64,000 nt of DNA from Bacillus mycoides (GTDB lineage Bacteria > Bacillota > Bacilli > Bacillales > Bacillaceae_G). The stretch is taken from the NCBI RefSeq assembly GCF_001757995.1, contig NZ_LXLV01000058.1, positions 20,830 through 84,829 on the forward strand. Direction: 5' to 3'. A program made the translations under genes and the position numbers. Every line of letters begins with the position of its first letter. The stretch's first letter is position 1. The notes under the pieces are model-generated. The model saw only the letters and a program-made list of their open reading frames with translations. It ran no database searches and was not told where the DNA came from. Below are positions 59,957-64,000 of this stretch, piece after piece.

Positions 59957-60045
59957 AAGGAAATGGCGGAAGCAGACTGAACGAAGTGAGGTAATGAGCC
60001 GAAGGCGAACAGGAGAGCGTTAGCGAAAGAAAGATAGGGGAACCT
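59957..60045 (+). repeat. Purine-rich tract with nested mini-hairpins
   Basis: About 90 bases, far richer in G than the surroundings, with motifs GAACGAAGTGAGG, GCCGAAGGCGAAC and GAGCGTTAGCGAAAG, each a small stem closed by a purine loop. Looks like a dispersed intergenic repeat or the end of a lost element. Confidence 0.5.
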
Positions 60046-60059
60046 TCCTTTTTTACTAT

Positions 60060-60179
60060 CTATAGAAATCTTTTTAAATGCTTCATTTCTGGGCGCTTGT
60101 TCTTCATTGTCTTAGGTGTGAACCCTTTTGCCAAACAGTGGTACAAATACTCTTCAATTACATCTTCAAATTCCAACAA
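60060..60179 (-). pseudogene. Tyrosine recombinase (integrase) N-terminal remnant
   Basis: Forty codons reading LLEFEDVIEEYLYHCLAKG then FTPKTMKNKRPEMKHLKRFL and a stop. The pattern (helix, KGFTPKT, helix, LKRFL) is the SAM-like core-binding domain of phage-type integrases. No start codon with ribosome site and no catalytic domain remain. Confidence 0.7.
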
Positions 60180-60229
60180 AAAAACCACCTTTCCCGTTGG
60201 TTTATATTCCAACAGAAAAAGTGGTTTTT
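60178..60229. terminator. Hairpin beside the integrase remnant
   Basis: AAAAACCAC...GTTGG pairs with CCAAC...GTGGTTTTT with an internal bulge. Confidence 0.7.
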
Positions 60230-60366
60230 AAGAAAAACAAAGCAAATTTCGTGAAAATTTCAGAGAAAGATAAACCAATGAATACATTGAGTTTATTCAT
60301 TCACACGAAATTAATGCTTATATCATATTGATGAAACGCTTGCGGCTCTAAGGATTACCCATCCGC

Positions 60367-60588
60367 TTATTTCGTTTGTTGCTTGTTCATCGCGCTCATC
60401 ATTTGATTGATTTTCTTTTGGGAAGGTTTTTGTCCCATTTGCATCATCATCATTTTTAACATTTGTTCGTTAATTGGTGGATTTTTTTGTAAGTAATTCA
60501 TCATGTATTTGCGGGCAATGAAAAATCCTAACGCCACGCCTGCTACTAGTGCTACTACGCCCACTAGAATACCTAACCACATTGGCAT
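60367..60588 (-). CDS. yneF: YneF, UPF0154 membrane protein
   Basis: 73 residues, one N-terminal helix (about 5-25; [21 protein letters not shown]), then [26 protein letters not shown]...QMMSAMNKQ, the UPF0154 signature. Function unknown, though widely kept in Firmicutes next to sirA and tkt, as here. AAGGAGG precedes the ATG. Confidence 0.95.
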   Translation of the reverse strand: MPMWLGILVGVVALVAGVALGFFIARKYMMNYLQKNPPINEQMLKMMMMQMGQKPSQKKINQMMSAMNKQQTK

Positions 60589-60666
60589 ATCTTTTCCTCC
60601 TTCATGTTGTCTACCTTACAGTGTACTAAAACCTTTTCAATAAGACAAGATACTATTCGACATTTT

Positions 60667-61107
60667 TTACACATATGTTCGTACTTGTTTGAGAGGATTT
60701 AACCAACCGTACTTTTTATTTTCATAATCCATCGCTAAAAATGTTAACTCACACTTTCTAAGCACCTCAAAGAAAGTTGTTTCCATGGATACATTTCCAG
60801 AAGTATTCATTCGAATATATTGTGGTTTCACCATTATTTCGCCGTATTCGGCTCCTGTATAAAGCGTATGAATATGATTTGTTCTTTCATATTTGCCAAG
60901 AACACGCAAAGCTTGTTCTAATTTATGATGAAGTTTCATTACTTGTAACGGCATCGTAATATACGTCATTTGTTTATATAATACTTTCTTCTCCGAAAGG
61001 GACCCAGATTCTGAAAATCGAGCAAATAAATCAAAAAACAAATATTCACGACCAAAGTAAGCTTTCGCAATATCCTCTTGAATTAAATACAATTCATACG
61101 TTTTCAT
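60667..61107 (-). CDS. sirA: Sporulation inhibitor of replication SirA
   Basis: 146 residues starting MKTYELYLIQEDIAKAYFGRE and ending MDYENKKYGWLNPLKQ, the SirA pattern. SirA binds the N-terminal domain of DnaA and stops new replication rounds when sporulation begins. GGGAGG precedes the ATG. An exact Spo0A box lies about 70 bases before the likely start point. Order yneF-sirA-tkt as in B. subtilis. Confidence 0.93.
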   Translation of the reverse strand: MKTYELYLIQEDIAKAYFGREYLFFDLFARFSESGSLSEKKVLYKQMTYITMPLQVMKLHHKLEQALRVLGKYERTNHIHTLYTGAEYGEIMVKPQYIRMNTSGNVSMETTFFEVLRKCELTFLAMDYENKKYGWLNPLKQVRTYV

Positions 61108-61142
61108 TTTTTCCCTCCCGATCTGGACAACCTTTTCCCTAC

Positions 61143-61208
61143 ATTATATAAGAGAAAATTTGCAATGATTGTCTGACTACGGAGAGAGAAAAAACTTTTC
61201 CTGTCGAA
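61143..61208 (-). promoter_or_regulatory. sirA promoter region with a Spo0A box
   Basis: A -10 hexamer TATAAT (rc at 61143-61148) without a good -35, and a Spo0A box TGTCGAA at 61202-61208, on the plus strand. A weak -35 with an upstream 0A box is typical of Spo0A-activated sigma-A promoters. Confidence 0.55.
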
Positions 61209-61223
61209 AAAACTCAATTACAT

Positions 61224-61256
61224 AGAAAAATCTCCCCATGCTGGAGAGATTTTTCT
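61224..61256 (-). terminator. Terminator of tkt
   Basis: AGAAAAATCTC pairs with GAGATTTTTCT. Confidence 0.85.
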
Positions 61257-61263
61257 AAAATCA

Positions 61264-63264
61264 TTAAAGCATTTCTTTTACTTTACGAACAACGTTCTCT
61301 ACAGTAAATCCATACTCTTCCATAATTTTCTCACCAGGAGCAGAAGCACCGAATGTGTCAATACCTAGTACATCTCCATCAAGACCTACGTAACGGTGCC
61401 ATCCAATTGTAGCACCCATTTCAATTGCGAAACGTTTCGTTACTGCTTTTGGTAGTACAGATTCTTTGTACTCAGCAGTTTGAGCTTCGAAGCGATCCAT
61501 AGATGGCATGCTAACAACAGCTGCATCAACGCCGTCTGCTGCTAGAGCTTTTTGCGCTTCGATTGCTAAGCTTACTTCAGATCCAGTTGCAATTAAGATT
61601 ACATCAGCAGTTTCTTTCTTGCTTGCAGAAACTACATATGCACCTTTTGCTACTTTTTCATAAGTATCGTCTTTTGCACCTTCTAATGTTGGAAGATCTT
61701 GACGAGTTAACACTAATGCAGTTGGTGTTTTTGTAGATTCTAGAGCTAGTCTCCAAGCTGCAACTGATTCGTTACCGTCTGCTGGACGAATAACAGAAAC
61801 GTTTGGCATTGCACGAAGTGCTGCTAATTGTTCAACCGGCTCATGTGTTGGACCATCTTCACCAACAGCGATACTATCATGTGTGAATACATACGTTACA
61901 GGCAATTGCATTAATGCTGCAAGGCGAATTGCTGGACGTAAGTAGTCAGAGAATACGAAGAACGTACCACCGTAAGTTTTTAAACCGCCATGTAGTGCAA
62001 TACCGTTCATTGCTGCACCCATCGCAAACTCACGAACACCGTACCAAATGTTTTTACCACTGTAATCAGCTCTTGTGAAGTCTTTTTCGTTATTCATGTA
62101 TGTTTTGTTAGAACCAGCAAGGTCAGCTGATCCACCAAAGAATGATGGTACAGACTCTGAAATAGCATTAATTACAGCACCTGAAGAATTACGTGTTGCT
62201 GCTTTTGATCCTAATTCATAAGTTGGTAAACTTTGTTCCCAACCTTCTGGAAGAAGACCATTCATTGCTGCTTGCAGCTCGTTTGCTAATTCTGGATATG
62301 CTTGTGCATATTCACCGAGCATCGTGTTCCATGCAGCTTGTGCAGTCTCACCAGCATCTTGTACCGTTTTACGGAAGTTGTCATATACTTCTTCTGCTAC
62401 ATGGAAGTCTTGTTCAGCAGTCCAAGCGTATGCTTCTTTCGTTAATTTTGTTTCGTCTACACCAAGTGGAGAACCGTGTGAAGCTGATTTTCCTGATTTG
62501 TTTGGAGAACCGAAACCAATTGTCGTTCTTACTTCAATTAGCGTTGGGCGTTTTTCGTCAGCTTTCGCTTCTTCAATTGCTTTTGCAATTGCTTCAATAT
62601 CGTTTCCATCCTCAACACGGATTACTTGCCATCCGTATGCTTTGTAACGATCTTCTACACTTTCAGAGAATGAACGATTTAAATCGCCATCTAATGAAAT
62701 ATCATTTGAATCGTAAAGCACAACAAGACGACCTAATTGTAAATGAGCAGCTAATGAAGATGCTTCAGCAGAAACGCCTTCCATTAAATCTCCATCACCA
62801 CAAATAGCGTATGTATGATGATCTACTACATTATACGCATCACGGTTGTATTTAGCCGCTAAATGTCTTTCAGCCATCGCCATACCAACAGCTGTTGCAA
62901 TACCTTGTCCAAGTGGACCAGTTGTTGCGTCTACACCTGCTGTGTGACCATACTCAGGATGTCCTGGAGTTTTGCTTCCCCATTGACGGAAGTTCTTTAA
63001 ATCATCCATTGTTAAGTCATAACCAGATAGATGAAGTAGGCTGTATAGTAACATTGAGCCATGACCTGCAGATAATACGAAACGATCGCGGTTAAACCAC
63101 GTTGGGTTATTTGGATTGTGTTTCATAAATTGAGTCCATAATGTATAAGCCATTGGTGCTGCACCCATTGGCATTCCTGGGTGACCAGAGTTTGCTTTTT
63201 CAATCGCATCAATGGATAATGTGCGAATCGTGTTGATAGAAAGTTGTTCGATTGAATGTGACAT
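61264..63264 (-). CDS. tkt: Transketolase
   Basis: 666 residues from the ATG at 63264 (AAGGGAAG); an upstream in-frame start at 63306 lacks a ribosome site. N-terminal thiamine-diphosphate region [34 protein letters not shown], and the pyrimidine domain [16 protein letters not shown]...[16 protein letters not shown] are intact. Moves two-carbon units in the pentose phosphate pathway. Neighbours sirA and yneF match the B. subtilis locus. Confidence 0.98.
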   Translation of the reverse strand: MSHSIEQLSINTIRTLSIDAIEKANSGHPGMPMGAAPMAYTLWTQFMKHNPNNPTWFNRDRFVLSAGHGSMLLYSLLHLSGYDLTMDDLKNFRQWGSKTPGHPEYGHTAGVDATTGPLGQGIATAVGMAMAERHLAAKYNRDAYNVVDHHTYAICGDGDLMEGVSAEASSLAAHLQLGRLVVLYDSNDISLDGDLNRSFSESVEDRYKAYGWQVIRVEDGNDIEAIAKAIEEAKADEKRPTLIEVRTTIGFGSPNKSGKSASHGSPLGVDETKLTKEAYAWTAEQDFHVAEEVYDNFRKTVQDAGETAQAAWNTMLGEYAQAYPELANELQAAMNGLLPEGWEQSLPTYELGSKAATRNSSGAVINAISESVPSFFGGSADLAGSNKTYMNNEKDFTRADYSGKNIWYGVREFAMGAAMNGIALHGGLKTYGGTFFVFSDYLRPAIRLAALMQLPVTYVFTHDSIAVGEDGPTHEPVEQLAALRAMPNVSVIRPADGNESVAAWRLALESTKTPTALVLTRQDLPTLEGAKDDTYEKVAKGAYVVSASKKETADVILIATGSEVSLAIEAQKALAADGVDAAVVSMPSMDRFEAQTAEYKESVLPKAVTKRFAIEMGATIGWHRYVGLDGDVLGIDTFGASAPGEKIMEEYGFTVENVVRKVKEML

Positions 63265-63875
63265 GCTATTCTTCCCTTCGCGTATGTTAGTAAACGTTTT
63301 ATACATTTATATGATAGCTTCCCACGCAAGATTATACAACATGTATCGACAAATATGTTGATGTTTTTTTGATTTTTTATAAAAAAAACAGTGATTTCGG
63401 TAATGTATGGGCATTCAATATGACATACTTTTTTATTGTTTCTATTTTAAAAAGAAAGGGAATTATCTGTATTTTTATGCAATATCATTAAATCGAAAAA
63501 TAAAAAATGTACATTTAACCTTTCATTACTGCGCTTGGCAAATGAATAGAAGGCTCTAACTAAAAATAAAGAAGGTATTCTCCCTTTGCATCGAAATAAA
63601 ATCAATAATAATTACCTTCAAAGTAACACATGCACAAGATCATATTTTAAGCTTAGCGCAAATATGAAAAGCATATTAATTTCAACCACGCACTCCTACT
63701 AATCATAAAACAAATGTCACACGCATATTCCCCTCGCATCTATTTTATCCTGCCTAAAGAATTACTGCATATACAATCCACTTGCAATCATTGCTTCTAA
63801 TAAAGCTATGTCAACCAATTCGATTTATTCACATATTACCTTCACAGCAAGTGCATAATAAAAGACATATCAATT
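63265..63875. other. Upstream region of tkt, no gene recognised
   Basis: About 600 bases. A -10-like TATAAT on the minus strand (63331-63336) and a CAACAT-N12-ATGTTG inverted repeat just upstream of it (63338-63361) mark the tkt promoter. The remaining 500 bases, up to the IS end, are AT-rich with no supported frame. Confidence 0.6.
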
Positions 63876-64000
63876 TGGACTTATCCCCGTCAAGTAGACA
63901 ACTGTAAAAAAGACTATGCAGCCATCGAAATTCGATATTCGATCGGAGCTCGATGATTGAGTCGTTTTTGGAATCGTTTGTAGTTATAATGATAGATGTA
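63876..64000 (-). mobile_element. Right end of an IS3-family insertion sequence (partial)
   Basis: Starts with the terminal sequence TGGACTTATCCCCGTCAAGT, as expected for an IS3-family inverted repeat, then the 3' end of the transposase. Runs off the window. Confidence 0.85.
63914..64000 (-). CDS. IS3-family transposase OrfB, C-terminal end (partial)
   Basis: Twenty-eight codons before a TAG at 63914-63916, reading YIYHYNYKRFQKRLNHRAP then IEYRISMAA. The YNxxRxQxxLxxxSPxEYR pattern is the C-terminus of IS150-group DDE integrases (orfB). The gene continues past the window edge. Divergent from nothing in the window; tkt lies 650 bases away. Confidence 0.85.
   Translation of the reverse strand, partial: YIYHYNYKRFQKRLNHRAPIEYRISMAA

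Larger units (their letters stand above)
59747..60366. other. Decayed mobile DNA between lipoprotein and yneF
   Basis: 620 bases with no intact gene. It holds a purine-rich tract (59957-60045) with mini-inverted repeats, a tyrosine-recombinase fragment (60060-60179) and a hairpin (60178-60229). Confidence 0.7.

Noticed and set aside
62193-62807. 204-codon plus-strand frame inside tkt
   Set aside because: Exactly antisense to a conserved enzyme; Leu-rich composition is the mirror of codon bias, and no ribosome site precedes it.

Overview
The window looks like a chromosomal segment of a Bacillus cereus group bacterium (B. cereus, B. thuringiensis or B. anthracis type). The DNA is AT-rich, with strong GGAGG-type ribosome sites and sigma-A promoters. 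It carries spore genes (sspO, sspP, cotM-like, sirA), a hut operon with HutP, and an S-layer-homology amidase. It is accessory-rich chromosome: I see no rRNA, tRNA, CRISPR array, prophage or plasmid backbone. Most genes lie on the minus strand.

Layout. 1-4.8 kb: the 5' part of acnA (cut by the window edge), sspO, a NodB deacetylase, sspP and a cotM-like small heat-shock gene. 4.8-9.2 kb: MFS transporter, AlaX-type tRNA-editing protein, Nudix hydrolase, SAP-domain protein. 9.2-14.2 kb: a thiolase-like enzyme, an acyl-CoA ligase and the biotin transporter BioY behind a promoter with BirA-type operators, preceded by a second acyl-CoA ligase. 14.3-16.6 kb: an ABC exporter with its HTH regulator. 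16.9-25 kb: small enzymes, a broken acetyltransferase, csbD, a PP2C-amidase-DUF2164 operon, a YitT protein and an orphan PAS histidine kinase. 24.5-26.4 kb: a quinone-stress dioxygenase/hydrolase pair (mhqO-mhqD type) with repeated MhqR-like palindromes. 26.5-30.4 kb: YerD-like glutamate synthase, an old-yellow-enzyme reductase and a CarD-like regulator. 30.7-36.7 kb: hutP-hutH-hutU-hutI-hutG. 36.8-39.2 kb: a ribbon-helix-helix/methyltransferase fusion, a DJ-1 protein, a nucleoside-kinase-like protein and a candidate small RNA. 39.2-41.5 kb: yneK, ccdC, ccdA. 42-50.9 kb: EamA transporter, M20 amidohydrolase, ABC transporter, BceB-like fragment, cidR-cidAB, Nudix and TauE proteins. 51-58.7 kb: SLH amidase, membrane proteins, NERD protein and a heterodimeric ABC exporter. 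58.7-64 kb: lipoprotein, decayed mobile DNA, yneF, sirA, tkt and the end of an IS3-family element.

Read against B. subtilis, the backbone order tkt-sirA-yneF-...-ccdA-ccdC-yneK-cotM-sspP-sspO-citB is kept, but it is opened in two places: about 19 kb between yneF and ccdA, and about 35 kb between yneK and cotM, where the hut operon, the BirA-type biotin/acyl-CoA cluster and many accessory genes sit. The regulatory sequences are unusually readable: BirA, MhqR, CcpA/HutP, CcpC and Spo0A-type sites all lie where their expected target genes are.
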